This document shows positions 23,102 to 33,516 of a stretch of 41,407 nucleotides of DNA, in pieces. The position numbers and the translations under genes were made by a program. This DNA is from a virus: IMG/VR virus record IMGVR_UViG_3300033143_002085, positions 1 through 41,407 of that record; one strand, given 5' to 3'. Numbering within the stretch: position 1 is the first letter of the stretch; each line of letters starts with the position of its first letter. The notes under the pieces were generated by a model. The model was not told the origin of the DNA. It did no database searches and was given only the letters and a program-made list of their open reading frames with translations.

Positions 23102-26100
23102 AAATAACTAGAACTTTTACCGCAGGTATAATGAACAAGGACCTCGATGAGAGGTTAATACCACAAGGTCAGTATCGTGATGGGCAAAATATTGGAGTTT
23201 CCACATCCGAAGAATCTAATGTAGGTTCTATTGAAAACATATTAGGAAATAACCAAGTGGGTGGTGATTTATCTTTTTTAAGTGCTAGTGCAGCTACTAT
23301 TGGAGCGATTGCAGATGGAGCTAATGAAGAGTTTTATTGGTTTGTTACGGATACAAATTTTGATTATATATTAAGGTATAATGAAACTTCAAATAGTCAT
23401 GTTGTATTATTAAAAGACACAAAAGGTAGAGTTCTTAAATTTGATAAGGAATATACCATAACAGGTATAAACATCATCGGTAATTTACTTTTTTGGACAG
23501 ATAATTTAAACCCTCCTAGAAGATTAAACATAGACAGGTATTATGGTTTTGATGCATTTACAGAAGATGACATTTCAGTTATAGTAAAACCGCCTTTAAA
23601 TGCTCCTGTTATTGAGCTTCAAAATACCAGTGGAAATCTACTTCCTCAATCGTTAACTAATGAAGAAAATTATTTAGCAGAAAAATATATTCGATTTGGG
23701 TATAGGTGGCGCTACGAAAACAATGAATATAGTTCTTTATCTCCTTTTTCTTCCACGTCTTTTGGAACTACTAATTTTAGTTTTGACTATTCTCAAGGTG
23801 TTTTCACCTCAATGATAAATGGTTTTAACCAAGTAAAAGTCACATTTGAAACAGGACAAGAGCAAGTAGATGATATTCAATTGGTGTTTTTTAATGAGTA
23901 TACGGGAGCAGTATATGTTATAGAAACTTTTAACAAAAAAAATAATCTTTGGTTATCGAATACTTCTGTAGATGTATTATTTAATAACAGCAAAATATAT
24001 TCGATTTTAAGTGCGGATGAAGTGTCTAGATTGTTTGACAATGTACCCAGAAAAGCTAAGGCTCAGGAAATTATAGGAAGCAGGTTGATTTATGGTAACT
24101 ATATCCAAGGGTATGATTTAGTTGATTCCAATGACAATGAGGTAAATATGGATTTTTCACTTGATCATCAATCCGTATCTACAGCCACTTTAAAAGGGTT
24201 GCCTAGCTTTCATAGTGATCGAGATTATGAAGTGGGAATAGTTTATTTAGATGACTATGGAAGGATGAGTACAGTTTTAACACCTGCAACTTCTTCAAGT
24301 CAATTTACTAACACTACTTACATCCCTCCCTCACATTCAAATGATATAAATGATTTACGAGTTTCCATTTATAATAAAGCTCCAGCTTGGGCTTCTAAGT
24401 ATAGAATATATTTAAAACAAAGCAAAGAAAACAACTATTCCACTATATTTCCTTTAGCAAGTTATCGAGATGGTTCCGACTTTTATTTCTTTATCATAAG
24501 GTCTGAAGTTACTAAACTTGAAGAAGGGGCTTATATATATATGAAACAAATTAATGGAGTTGCTACTAATTCTAATCAAGAATATAAAATACTGGAAATA
24601 GAAACAAAAGAAAGAGATTTTTTAGGGAATGATGAAATAGCGGGAACGTATTTTAAAATCTCTGACAGCAATAGTACTATTATTTTAGACGAATATGAAG
24701 GTCAATGGGAAGCAGAAGGTATTGGAGGATATCCAGCTACGGGAAATAGTTTAGGCTCGTCATTTCCTGCAACTACATCATCCCCTAATTTTGGAGGTCA
24801 CATTATTGAGGATTTAAATTTTACTGGACTTAATGGAAGTGCGGAAGCTGTAGCTCAAATTGACTTCCCTCATTTTTATGGATCATCAACCACTAATACC
24901 ACACTACAACTAGTAAAAGGATCTAAGGATAGTGAAAACTCTACATCAGCTTTAAGAGATGCGCGAATAAGAGTAACTATCACACCTAACGAAACATTTA
25001 AAGTGGAGAGTTTTGAGGATGGAATTTATGTAGTTTGGTATGAAAACGTAAGTTTAGCCGCCCACTATTTTTCTAACTATTCTATTAATAATCCACCTCC
25101 AGGTGTGACATCAAATAACAATTCCCTGTATGATTTAGATATTCTTATTAGGTTTAGTGATGGACCAGGGTATAGTGAAAATGATTATTTTATTATAAAT
25201 GTACACTCTAAGTTTGGTGTTAATTTGTTTGGTGTAACTACTGAAAACACGGGAGTTGGTCCCAACACTTCTAGTAGTATTACTTCACCAAATGCACTAG
25301 CAGGAGTATCTCCAGTTAGCGGTGGTAAATCATCATCAGGGGAAATAATATACTCTTTACCGTCCTCTAATCTTAATCCGGTTCCTAATTACAGGGATAA
25401 GCCTATAAATATTGGCGCAATAATTCAAATGAATTTAACGGAAAAGTATTGGTTAGGAAATAGTGTAGTGGGCACTAGAGAGAGTAAAAATCAGTTTATA
25501 TCCAGTGCAAAATACAACAATATAGAAGAGTTTTTCTATGAAGAAGAAATATGGCAAACACTTAGGCATATAAACGCTCAAGACGGGTCTAATAACAGAG
25601 GTTTTAGGGTGTTTTTTAGAAAAGTTTATAGTGATGTTAATTACGCAGGAGCCAGATCATTTAGTGTTAGTGGGGAGGATGTAGCTCAATATCAGTTTTC
25701 TCAAGCTTTATCTAACGGTCCGCAAGGAGCTCCTTATTTAAACGGACAAGGTCAATGGAATGATTATGCTATGTTATTGTCGTATACTCAACCTATTTTA
25801 ATGTTTATTAAGGCTAGTTCTATACAAGAGCAAACTAATAATTGGTCTTTTAATTCCGTAAATTCAGATCTAAAAATAACAGAAATAGAATGTGAATTTA
25901 AAATAATTCAAAATGAATTTTCTCCGCCAGTTTTTGAAACTAAACCTATTGAAAACTCTTCAGACGTGTTTTATGAAACCCCATTTACATTTAACATAAA
26001 TCAGCCTGCTGGACTACATGAGGGAAATATTCAAGATCAACTTCCTTTTACAAAATCTGCAATTGTAAGTTTAAATACTAATACTCTTGCATCACCTACA

Positions 26101-28860
26101 TTAGCTCAACAACAAAACGTAGAATTTAACTGTTTTTCTTTTGGAAATGGCATAGAAGCTACAAGGATTAAATCAGATGATGTTTTGCCATGGCTAAAGT
26201 ATTCTCCAAGGGCTAGTAGTAGTATAGAGAAATATGAAGAAGAACATTTGTCAGCTAGTTTAACTTATAGCGGAGTGTTTGTGCAAAACACTAACTTAAA
26301 CAATCTAAATGAGTTTAACCTTTCATTAGCTAATTACAAGGATGTAAATAAAGAATATGGTCCAATACAAAAACTTCACACTAGGGATAATGACATTATT
26401 ACTCTTCAGGAAGATAAAATATCTAAAATATTATTTGGTAAAAACTTATTATCTGATTCAGTGGGTGGTGGATCTATTACTGCAATACCCGAAGTTTTAG
26501 GAACTCAAATACCTTATGTTGGTGAATATGGTATAAGTCATAATCCTGAAAGTTTTGCTCAGTGGGGCAATAGCTTGTATTTCACCGATGCTAAAAGAGG
26601 AGCTGTTATTCGATTAGGAGGAGATGGATTATTTGAAATAAACAACTTAGGGATGAGTGACTACTTCAAAGATTTATTTAGAGATAATTTTTTAAAACAA
26701 AAGCTAGGAGTGTATGATCCTTTTAAAGAACAATATGTAGTGTCTAACACTGATCAAGATGCTATTCCTTGTGAAAGTAATGTTAAAGGGTTATTTAAAT
26801 CAAATCCTATATTTTCTTTTGGTTCTTCTACGGTTTTTTTAGAAATAGAATCAACAAGATCGTGGTCAGTTACTTTGAATGATACTGGCGATGGAACTTC
26901 TTGGGTAACCGTAAACGGGAATACTCCAACCTATAACGGAAGCAATGACGAAACCGTCTCCATAACTGTAGCTGCTCAACCAGTGTCAAGCCCCAGAAGG
27001 TCGTTGACTTTAACTGTTACTACTTGCGATGGAATTGTGTTTAATGAAACCATTACTCAAAACGGAACTTTGCCTGTAGAAATAGAAGTTTGGGGGATAG
27101 GAAAAGGACAGACAGGAAGCGTTTTGACTGGAGACGTAACTTATGATTACAGTTCCAATACAGTTGGAGCACTAGCTTATTTAAATAAAGAGTTAAAAAC
27201 TGACAATGAGTTGTTTGTGCAGAGAATATTAAATGGTCAAGAAGGAGAAGTAGGTATTCCTTACGAAGGAGATACTGTTACTGTCGAAGCTAGTGAAGCA
27301 GGAGCCGCAGGTAAAGAGATATTTTCTGATTTGTTGGGAGGTAAAATGTACTACTTAGCTACTAACACAAAATACAACCAAAGTCAGGTTAGTGATTTAT
27401 TAGCAGACCCCGGACTTAATACATTCACCCCTGTTTTAGGAGGCACTACGTGGAGTGGTAATTTTATTTTCAATAGAGTTGGATTTGAGTATTTTTACAT
27501 TATAGTAGATTACACTAACGAAATCCAAGCCAGTGCTGCTGCTCAATTTGATTTTCCTGCCGCTGCTAATAATGTACCCGGCACTTTTAGAGGTAAAATA
27601 AATTTTGGAAATAATGAAGGTAGAGTTTCTTTAGCTTACACACCTACAAGTGGTGGTGGAGCACTAGGTAATATATTTACTATAAAACAAGGAGATACCG
27701 TAATAGCTACAAGTGGACCTACGCCAACAACAGTGGCTGGAACATTAGACTTTTTAAAAACGGGTAATACTAATGTGTATGATGTGGAAATACAACATTA
27801 TGGAGATAATCAAACATTTAGATTAACCGCTCCTCTACCTACCTTGACTGCATTTGATTGGAGATCTACACAAGAATCTATTGATCCTTCGGATCCTCTT
27901 TATGTTTGTAGAGTAGCTCCTCCTCCTGTAAATACTACAAGATATCATAATGGTGCAGCTGCATTACCTGTAGAAGGTGACATAGTTTATGAAAACCCAC
28001 TAGGACTAAGTAGATTAAGTTCGGGCTGGCACAGGTATGGAACTGCTGTAGCTCCAAATGCTACTTATTTATTTATAGACGATAGTAGTGTAGTCACTCA
28101 AATAGATCAATGTGCTGCATGTGCGGAAGTAGCTCCACCAGTAATTAACACTCCCGTTAGTTTAAATTTAATTGAAAAACAAGATTTTTATCTACAAATT
28201 GAAGCCACTAACAATCCAACTGATTATGTAATTAATGGCACATGTTCTCAAATAAATATAACAGCAGGCGCAGACGGAGCTACCATAAGTTGGAATGATT
28301 GCGACTCCATAGCTAGAAATGCAAGTATAAGACCTAATTCTACCTTGGCTATTTTAACTACAGGAGGTTATACTACTACTTCGGGAAGCACTACTTCTAC
28401 AACTACAGGCGTGCTTGCTGAGTTGTTCTTACCGGAAGGTATGTCTTTTGATTTGAAAAAGGGAATAATATCAGGTGCTCCAAGGGCTAGTGGAACTTTT
28501 GTAATTGAGTTTGTAGCAAGAAATTGTTTTGGAGCTAGTCCGGTATTTACACTTACTTTAAGTGTAGCTGATGTAGGTCAGAAAACATTTGAAATGGATG
28601 GCGAGCAATTTGCTTACTCTAGTGCGCTTGGATGTGGATTAACTCCCACTGCTACGTTATTTTATCATAATGGGACAGGAGATGATCCTAAGGTAAACGA
28701 TGAAGTTAGCGTACCTTCTGTAGGAAAAGGAGGGACCGGTCAAAGAGAAGTCTTTAAAGGAGGATACGTATGGTATAAAGCTCCCAACATTGGACCAAAC
28801 GGAAGTGCGTTATTAATAGATGATAAAGGTATAATAGTAGATATATTTACCTGTCCATAA
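23098..28860 (+). CDS. Tail stabilization/hub protein with BACON and Ig-like domains, 1920 aa
   Basis: Residues 13-51 have NKDLDERLIPQGQYRDGQNI and GSIENILGN, the hallmark of the large tail stabilization (tubular B-like) protein of Bacteroidota podoviruses. A beta-propeller-like body follows, with RLIYGNYIQGYDL near 330. The C-terminal third is modular. About 1240-1325 is a BACON-like domain (RSWSVTL, TSWVTVNG, SPRRSLTLTVTT, ETITQNGT). About 1615-1675 and 1855-1920 are two related modules beginning YHNG and ending in IDD...I..C. About 1778-1826 is a putative Ig (He_PIG-like) domain, LPEGMSFDLKKGIISGAP. It is thus both a structural tail hub and a likely glycan-binding surface. Confidence 0.75.
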   Translation: MKITRTFTAGIMNKDLDERLIPQGQYRDGQNIGVSTSEESNVGSIENILGNNQVGGDLSFLSASAATIGAIADGANEEFYWFVTDTNFDYILRYNETSNSHVVLLKDTKGRVLKFDKEYTITGINIIGNLLFWTDNLNPPRRLNIDRYYGFDAFTEDDISVIVKPPLNAPVIELQNTSGNLLPQSLTNEENYLAEKYIRFGYRWRYENNEYSSLSPFSSTSFGTTNFSFDYSQGVFTSMINGFNQVKVTFETGQEQVDDIQLVFFNEYTGAVYVIETFNKKNNLWLSNTSVDVLFNNSKIYSILSADEVSRLFDNVPRKAKAQEIIGSRLIYGNYIQGYDLVDSNDNEVNMDFSLDHQSVSTATLKGLPSFHSDRDYEVGIVYLDDYGRMSTVLTPATSSSQFTNTTYIPPSHSNDINDLRVSIYNKAPAWASKYRIYLKQSKENNYSTIFPLASYRDGSDFYFFIIRSEVTKLEEGAYIYMKQINGVATNSNQEYKILEIETKERDFLGNDEIAGTYFKISDSNSTIILDEYEGQWEAEGIGGYPATGNSLGSSFPATTSSPNFGGHIIEDLNFTGLNGSAEAVAQIDFPHFYGSSTTNTTLQLVKGSKDSENSTSALRDARIRVTITPNETFKVESFEDGIYVVWYENVSLAAHYFSNYSINNPPPGVTSNNNSLYDLDILIRFSDGPGYSENDYFIINVHSKFGVNLFGVTTENTGVGPNTSSSITSPNALAGVSPVSGGKSSSGEIIYSLPSSNLNPVPNYRDKPINIGAIIQMNLTEKYWLGNSVVGTRESKNQFISSAKYNNIEEFFYEEEIWQTLRHINAQDGSNNRGFRVFFRKVYSDVNYAGARSFSVSGEDVAQYQFSQALSNGPQGAPYLNGQGQWNDYAMLLSYTQPILMFIKASSIQEQTNNWSFNSVNSDLKITEIECEFKIIQNEFSPPVFETKPIENSSDVFYETPFTFNINQPAGLHEGNIQDQLPFTKSAIVSLNTNTLASPTLAQQQNVEFNCFSFGNGIEATRIKSDDVLPWLKYSPRASSSIEKYEEEHLSASLTYSGVFVQNTNLNNLNEFNLSLANYKDVNKEYGPIQKLHTRDNDIITLQEDKISKILFGKNLLSDSVGGGSITAIPEVLGTQIPYVGEYGISHNPESFAQWGNSLYFTDAKRGAVIRLGGDGLFEINNLGMSDYFKDLFRDNFLKQKLGVYDPFKEQYVVSNTDQDAIPCESNVKGLFKSNPIFSFGSSTVFLEIESTRSWSVTLNDTGDGTSWVTVNGNTPTYNGSNDETVSITVAAQPVSSPRRSLTLTVTTCDGIVFNETITQNGTLPVEIEVWGIGKGQTGSVLTGDVTYDYSSNTVGALAYLNKELKTDNELFVQRILNGQEGEVGIPYEGDTVTVEASEAGAAGKEIFSDLLGGKMYYLATNTKYNQSQVSDLLADPGLNTFTPVLGGTTWSGNFIFNRVGFEYFYIIVDYTNEIQASAAAQFDFPAAANNVPGTFRGKINFGNNEGRVSLAYTPTSGGGALGNIFTIKQGDTVIATSGPTPTTVAGTLDFLKTGNTNVYDVEIQHYGDNQTFRLTAPLPTLTAFDWRSTQESIDPSDPLYVCRVAPPPVNTTRYHNGAAALPVEGDIVYENPLGLSRLSSGWHRYGTAVAPNATYLFIDDSSVVTQIDQCAACAEVAPPVINTPVSLNLIEKQDFYLQIEATNNPTDYVINGTCSQINITAGADGATISWNDCDSIARNASIRPNSTLAILTTGGYTTTSGSTTSTTTGVLAELFLPEGMSFDLKKGIISGAPRASGTFVIEFVARNCFGASPVFTLTLSVADVGQKTFEMDGEQFAYSSALGCGLTPTATLFYHNGTGDDPKVNDEVSVPSVGKGGTGQREVFKGGYVWYKAPNIGPNGSALLIDDKGIIVDIFTCP

Positions 28861-28892
28861 ATGATGAGTGTGAACAGTATAAATAATATAAA

Positions 28893-29687
28893 ATGAGTGA
28901 AGTAACATTAAGTTTTGATCCCCAAGCAAAAGGGTGGACATCTTTTCATTCTTACTATCCAGAGTGGATGATTGGTATGAACAGTGTGTTTTATACTTTT
29001 TACCAAGGTAAGCCATGGAAACACTATGTAAACCCTGTAAGAAACTCTTATTATGGAGCTGCCTCTGTAGCTTCTTCAGTTCGGTTTGTGTTTAATGATC
29101 AACCTACGGAAGCTAAAATGTTTAAGACTCTTGAATTGGAAAGCTTACAACAGTGGACCGCAGATTTAATTAGTGACTTACATACTGGCAGTATTGCAAA
29201 TACTTATTTTGTTTTAAAAGAAGGTTCTTATTATGCTAATGTGAGAAGAGACGCAACAGAGACGGGGCTAAATGTAGATTGGTCTCAAATTTCCACACAG
29301 GGAATAGGCAACGCAAGTAATGTTATTCCTGGCAACCCTGTACGAATAGAATTTGCGTTTGATTTAAATAATCCAATTAATCCATTGGTAGATGCTTACG
29401 TGGCTGGTACAGCGGTAGGTGACGTGGCTTATTATGAAGCAGGTGGTACATTGTTTGAGATAGGTGTAATTACAGCAATAAACCGAACTTCTTTACCGCA
29501 ATACATAGAGATAACAAACCCTACTAATACGCCTGCTGCCACTAACTTTATATTTACTGCAAAAAATGCTCAAGTAGAATCATATGGGTTAAGAGGTCAT
29601 TATGCAGAAGTTACCCTAACAAACCTTAGTAATGATAAGTCGGAATTATTTGCTGTTAATTCTGAAATATTCAAGAGTTATCCTTAA
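28893..29687 (+). CDS. Tail structural protein, 264 aa
   Basis: The N-terminus (DPQAKGWTSFHSYYPEWMIG then YQGKPWKHYVNPVRNSYYG) matches a structural family that follows the stabilization protein in related phages. Its 'KGWTSF.SY.PE....MN..FYTF..G..W.H' pattern is clear. The rest is beta-rich, with VGDVAYYEAGGTLFEIGVIT in the last third. It is probably part of the short tail or of a tail-associated spike. A short out-of-phase segment of 32 bases separates it from the previous gene. There is no membrane segment. Confidence 0.65.
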   Translation: MSEVTLSFDPQAKGWTSFHSYYPEWMIGMNSVFYTFYQGKPWKHYVNPVRNSYYGAASVASSVRFVFNDQPTEAKMFKTLELESLQQWTADLISDLHTGSIANTYFVLKEGSYYANVRRDATETGLNVDWSQISTQGIGNASNVIPGNPVRIEFAFDLNNPINPLVDAYVAGTAVGDVAYYEAGGTLFEIGVITAINRTSLPQYIEITNPTNTPAATNFIFTAKNAQVESYGLRGHYAEVTLTNLSNDKSELFAVNSEIFKSYP

Positions 29688-29692
29688 TTTAG

Positions 29693-29700
29693 TATCTTTG
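29693..29700 (+). promoter_or_regulatory. TAnnTTTG promoter for internal virion genes
   Basis: TATCTTTG followed by TAAAAACCCCAATAAT precedes ATG 29717 by 16 bases, the same spacing as at 21206. It would drive the block of presumed internal virion proteins up to 41010. No clear -33 element. Confidence 0.6.
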
Positions 29701-29716
29701 TAAAAACCCCAATAAT

Positions 29717-31000
29717 ATGTATAAATATATTTTCAACTTTGTTTTATTTGTTTTATTAATTTACTTAAATATTACAATGGGCGAAGATAGCGATGTTGTG
29801 CTAGGTATAGCTCCTGCATTAGTTTTAGGAGTGGCTCAACTCGGTATGGCTGGAGTACAAAAAGGCAACGCCATGGCAGCAGAGGCAGATTTAGAGATGA
29901 AATTAAATGCCGCTAAACAAACTCTTGATGATGTAGAATTTGTAAATAAACTAGAAGCGTTAACAGTTCCTAAAAATATTAGAGGTATGCAAGCTGCGGA
30001 AAGAGCTGAAACAGCTGCGGTTGAAACATTAAAAGAAGCTGGACAAAGAGGTGTAGCAAATATACCTAAAGCAGTTCAGGCAAGTACCGATGCTATGGTA
30101 AACATAACAGAGGAAGATAGAAGAGCTCAGTTTTTAGCAGATAAAGCAGTTCAAGAACAAGAACAGCAGATTGATGTAATGAATAAACAAAAAGATTTAC
30201 AACAGGCTTATCAAGAAATATTCGGACTACAACAAGCTGGCAAGGAAGCAAGAATGCAGGAACAAGCTGCAAATCAAGCGATGTTGCAAGCGGGGGTTCA
30301 AGTGGCAACGGGAATAGGGCAAGAATTAAACAACCCTCAATTTAAACTTAAACAAGGAATTAAAAAATTAGATAAACAACTTAGCGCAGGAACCATCACT
30401 CAAAAAGAATATGATACGCTTAGGGGTAAACTTGTTTCTGGTGTAGGAAATCAAATGGTAAATCCTTACACAACTTCAGTCACTGGTCTTACAGGGGCAA
30501 CAGGAGCCACAGGTTCAACAGGAGCTACGGGTTCTACTGGCGCCACAGGAACAACAGGAGCCACTGGAGCAACTAGTGCAACGGGGGCTGCAGGAAATAA
30601 TAATAATATTATCACCACAGGATACAACCCAGCTTACCCACTAGTAACTATACCAGGGACCGATATACAATATACGCCTATTAATGCATATGAAGTTGCA
30701 ACTTTAGGTCAAACTCCAAGTCAACCAACTAAAGATCAATATCCTATTCAATTTGATTTATCTGGGTATGGTATTACAGATTTAGGTTATGACTCAAGTG
30801 GATGGGGAGAGGCGGGTCAAGCTTTTGCTAGTGGGGAATATACGCCAGGTGATCCGAAATTAGATAAGTGGTTTGACGTTTTTTCTGATTGGCATCAAGG
30901 TAAATACGGAACAATACCACAACCATCTGATTTAGCAGGTCAAGGAACGTATGGTGACATACTAAGTCAATTTGAAGTAGATACAGGAATACGTAGATAA
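29717..31000 (+). CDS. Internal virion protein with collagen-like tract, 427 aa
   Basis: The N-terminus has a hydrophobic segment (residues 4-19, [16 protein letters not shown]) that could be a membrane helix. A second hydrophobic stretch follows ([19 protein letters not shown]). Residues 50-225 are long Ala/Gln/Glu-rich helices, as in ejection proteins. Residues 257-293 are a Gly-X-Thr collagen-like tract ([16 protein letters not shown] and on). The C-terminal 130 residues are Gly/Pro-rich. An in-frame ATG at 29777 would drop the first hydrophobic segment. I place it with the following genes as a DNA-ejection or internal core protein by position, size and helical content. Confidence 0.6.
   Translation: MYKYIFNFVLFVLLIYLNITMGEDSDVVLGIAPALVLGVAQLGMAGVQKGNAMAAEADLEMKLNAAKQTLDDVEFVNKLEALTVPKNIRGMQAAERAETAAVETLKEAGQRGVANIPKAVQASTDAMVNITEEDRRAQFLADKAVQEQEQQIDVMNKQKDLQQAYQEIFGLQQAGKEARMQEQAANQAMLQAGVQVATGIGQELNNPQFKLKQGIKKLDKQLSAGTITQKEYDTLRGKLVSGVGNQMVNPYTTSVTGLTGATGATGSTGATGSTGATGTTGATGATSATGAAGNNNNIITTGYNPAYPLVTIPGTDIQYTPINAYEVATLGQTPSQPTKDQYPIQFDLSGYGITDLGYDSSGWGEAGQAFASGEYTPGDPKLDKWFDVFSDWHQGKYGTIPQPSDLAGQGTYGDILSQFEVDTGIRR
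30485..30595 (+). repeat. Collagen-like Gly-X-Thr tract
   Basis: Thirty-seven codons read mostly as Gly-(Ala/Ser/Thr)-Thr triplets from GGTCTTACAGGG to GCTGCAGGA. The DNA repeats are degenerate 9-bp units (GGAGCCACA, GGTTCAACA, GGAGCTACG), so the protein pattern rather than the DNA is conserved. Two shorter tracts of the same kind occur in the giant protein downstream. Confidence 0.8.
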
Positions 31001-31008
31001 AAAATAAA

Positions 31009-33096
31009 ATGGCAAACGGATTAGCAACATATATAGGTTATGAAGCGGTGCAACCCGCAGACTTCACGAAGATGCAGGAGCAGTTTCAGAAGGATCAACT
31101 TCAAAAACAAAAGCAACAAGAAAAAGCCAATATTGCTAAAATGAAGTCGTATACTACGGCTGCAGAAAGCATACGTGACTTTTCAAATAAAAGGAATCCA
31201 GACTTATCTGCAATGATAGGTCAAACTGTTTCTGATATGCGAAATGCTTTATTTTTTGAAAACACTAACAACACCGGCAAAACTCCCGCTCAAGTTCAAA
31301 TGTTTAATAACAATGCTAAAAATGGTTTCGATGCTTATAAACAATATTTAGAAACTTATGAAGCAGCTTTAGTGGAATTTGATAGAAGAAAAAACGAAAT
31401 AAATCCTAGAACTAAACAACCTTACGCTGGTCCTTTAGAAGACTTATACTTTGCTCCTTTATATTATAGTCAAACAGACTTCTCTAAGCAAAGGTCTATA
31501 TTAGATCCTACCGGAAGAATGTATATAGACAACATCAATGAGAAGGGGGAGTCTACAGGGAATTATCAGCCCATTGAAGTAAACTCTTTACTTAACCAAA
31601 AAAACTTTCAATCAGATTGGACAGATGTAAGTAGTTACACTAAAAATTTTAGTAAAAATATAGAGACTTTAAAAACGTTTAGAAAAAGTGCAGATGGAGC
31701 TACTACTACAACATTTTCTGGAATGGCTATTGCGTTTGACAGTTTAGGAGGGGCAGATGGTAAAAAGTTTGAGGAGATTTATGGAGGTATAATAAAAGAT
31801 ACTTATAAAGCTATTACTGCACAACCTAATGTAGCTGCGAATGCTTTATTAACTTCTGGGACTGCCGATTATTTCGTGTATGAAGAGGGAGCTACTACAG
31901 GTAGGTTTGCTTTAGGAAATAGAGACCCAGAGCTTGGTATAAAAATGGTAGTTAATGGAACCAATCAACGTCAAGCCGAACTTACTGATAAGCAGCTAGA
32001 GGAATTAACTCATAGGATTCAAGATAATGTTGATGGTCAATTAGGTTTTTCAAAGGGTTCTTCTTATAGCAGTGGTGGATTTGCTTATGGAAATAGAAAA
32101 GAAAAAGCTAGAGGAAACTTAATAACTGCTTTAGAACTTAGAAGAGGGAATCAACCTACATGGGACAGAATACTTAACACCTACAATAATAGCCCTGGTT
32201 TAAAAGCAGATGATAAGATATATGAATACAGAGTAGGTCCTCAAAGCGTGGAGTTGATGATGGCTAATGGAACTACTCAAGAAATTAACATCGGTCAATT
32301 TAAAGGTGATGACTTAGATGCTACCAAATCAGACTTAGCTGAACTGTATAGACTAATAGATAGAAAGGCTTTTGACACAAGCCCTAAACAACAGTTGGGA
32401 GTAGAGGAAGGGATTAAAGCATTGCCTCCTACCTTTGACCTTACGCCTTATGGGTTTGAAGGAACTAGAGGGAAACTAATCTCTTCTACTGAAAGAAAAA
32501 AGAGGGGGTTAGGATCTAAGCTATTGTTTAAATTTGGTGCATTACCAGGTGGGGGTGTGGATTATAATACCACTACTTTGTTTGATGGTGTGGGTAATTT
32601 AGTTGATGAAATAAACGCCTTAAATTATGACCCTGTAAAAAAAGCAACCGGAAGAACAAGTGCTATTGGTAAGGGAGGTGCTAACATTATTACTAGTATG
32701 AAAATATATGATAAAGATGCTACGGGTGCTATAGCAAATAAAATAGACTATAATGCAGGGCAATCTTTAAATAAAGCTAACTTCTTAAATCAAACAGGAC
32801 TAAATGCAACAGCTAAACAAAATATGATGCAAAATATGGGGACTAATGTTCAAGCAGCTAGTACTGGTCAGCAGTTTATAGAAATGACGGTTAAGGGAGG
32901 AAAAGATGGTACAAAAACTAAGAAGTTTGTGTTTCAAGCAATGCCTGAAGCATTACCAGATGATCAAACTTTTTATAACAAAAACCTAACTACTTATGAG
33001 GCGATGTTAAATTTCATTAAAGAGCCTACACGACCCTACACAGATTACTATAGAGGAAGCACGTCTGATCAATACAAAAGAGACTTATTTAAATAA
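31009..33096 (+). CDS. Internal virion / ejection protein candidate, 695 aa
   Basis: The first 60 residues are a Gln/Lys-rich coiled-coil-like helix (FTKMQEQFQKDQLQKQKQQE). The middle includes FNNNAKNGFDAYKQYLETYE and a segment ending PLEDLYFAPLYYS, and the C-terminal half is mixed. There is no catalytic motif or membrane segment. It is flanked by the collagen-tract protein and the polyvalent protein, and is followed by a further gene eight bases later. Its size and position match a second internal virion protein, similar in role to T7 gp15/gp16 neighbours. That is context-based inference. Confidence 0.55.
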   Translation: MANGLATYIGYEAVQPADFTKMQEQFQKDQLQKQKQQEKANIAKMKSYTTAAESIRDFSNKRNPDLSAMIGQTVSDMRNALFFENTNNTGKTPAQVQMFNNNAKNGFDAYKQYLETYEAALVEFDRRKNEINPRTKQPYAGPLEDLYFAPLYYSQTDFSKQRSILDPTGRMYIDNINEKGESTGNYQPIEVNSLLNQKNFQSDWTDVSSYTKNFSKNIETLKTFRKSADGATTTTFSGMAIAFDSLGGADGKKFEEIYGGIIKDTYKAITAQPNVAANALLTSGTADYFVYEEGATTGRFALGNRDPELGIKMVVNGTNQRQAELTDKQLEELTHRIQDNVDGQLGFSKGSSYSSGGFAYGNRKEKARGNLITALELRRGNQPTWDRILNTYNNSPGLKADDKIYEYRVGPQSVELMMANGTTQEINIGQFKGDDLDATKSDLAELYRLIDRKAFDTSPKQQLGVEEGIKALPPTFDLTPYGFEGTRGKLISSTERKKRGLGSKLLFKFGALPGGGVDYNTTTLFDGVGNLVDEINALNYDPVKKATGRTSAIGKGGANIITSMKIYDKDATGAIANKIDYNAGQSLNKANFLNQTGLNATAKQNMMQNMGTNVQAASTGQQFIEMTVKGGKDGTKTKKFVFQAMPEALPDDQTFYNKNLTTYEAMLNFIKEPTRPYTDYYRGSTSDQYKRDLFK

Positions 33097-33103
33097 ATAA
33101 AGC

Positions 33104-33442
33104 ATGAGTAGAGAAAATTTAATAAATGATTTCATCTTAGAAAAGACAAATGAATCTCCGAGTCCGGAAAAAATTTCTAAGCTAGTTGATAACTATAAAG
33201 ATAATGATGAAGCTTTAATAAATGATTTGTACGTCCACTATACAGGTGACTCTCCTGATCCTGAAAAGATAGTGCAGATAAAAGAAAACTACGCCATCGG
33301 AACTCCGGAGGCTCCAGTAAAAAAAAAAGACGAAACACCCGAGGTTATTTCTCAAGAGGAAGTTACGGTATCCGATTCAAATGGCGAGGAAACTATTACT
33401 TCATCGGAATCTTTAGAACCGCGCCAAAAAGAGAAGGAGTAA
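33104..33442 (+). CDS. N-terminal part of polyvalent protein (probable -1 frameshift partner), 112 aa
   Basis: The protein starts with two related repeats of about 28-32 residues: LINDFILEKTNESPSPEKIS with KLVDNYKDND, then LINDLYVHYTGDSPDPEKIV with QIKENY. It continues as an acidic tail to ESLEPRQKEKE and a TAA. The -1 frame continues smoothly as REGVIYVDETTGNVSETPLF into the 2497-residue gene, which has no ATG, GTG or TTG before 33517. I therefore think this is the amino end of the giant protein, joined by a frameshift near CCAAAAAG at 33424-33431. A sequencing indel is the alternative. Confidence 0.6.
   Translation: MSRENLINDFILEKTNESPSPEKISKLVDNYKDNDEALINDLYVHYTGDSPDPEKIVQIKENYAIGTPEAPVKKKDETPEVISQEEVTVSDSNGEETITSSESLEPRQKEKE
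33424..33431 (+). other. Candidate -1 frameshift site
   Basis: In the upstream frame the codons read CAA AAA GAG. A slip of one base back lets the AAA-decoding tRNA re-pair perfectly and continue AGA GAA GGA GTA, giving ...PRQKREGVIYVDE. The preceding CAA would mispair, so this is a single-tRNA slip rather than a classic heptamer. A 10-A run at 33319-33328 is a second slippery place, but slipping there yields less protein-like sequence. Confidence 0.45.
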
Positions 33443-33516
33443 TTTACGTTGACGAAACAACAGGAAATGTTTCTGAGACTCCTTTATTTGAAGGACAAGC
33501 TCCATCTACTCACTTA

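Noticed and set aside
28862-28876. 15-base match to the start of the HNH gene (complement of 41381-41395), hinting at an old HNH insertion
   Set aside because: A 15-base match somewhere in a window of this size is expected by chance, and no further HNH sequence follows at 28877.
21230-29687. Contractile or long tail (sheath, tube, tape measure) genes
   Set aside because: None of the proteins shows sheath or tape-measure features; the connector, ring and stabilization set indicates a short tail.
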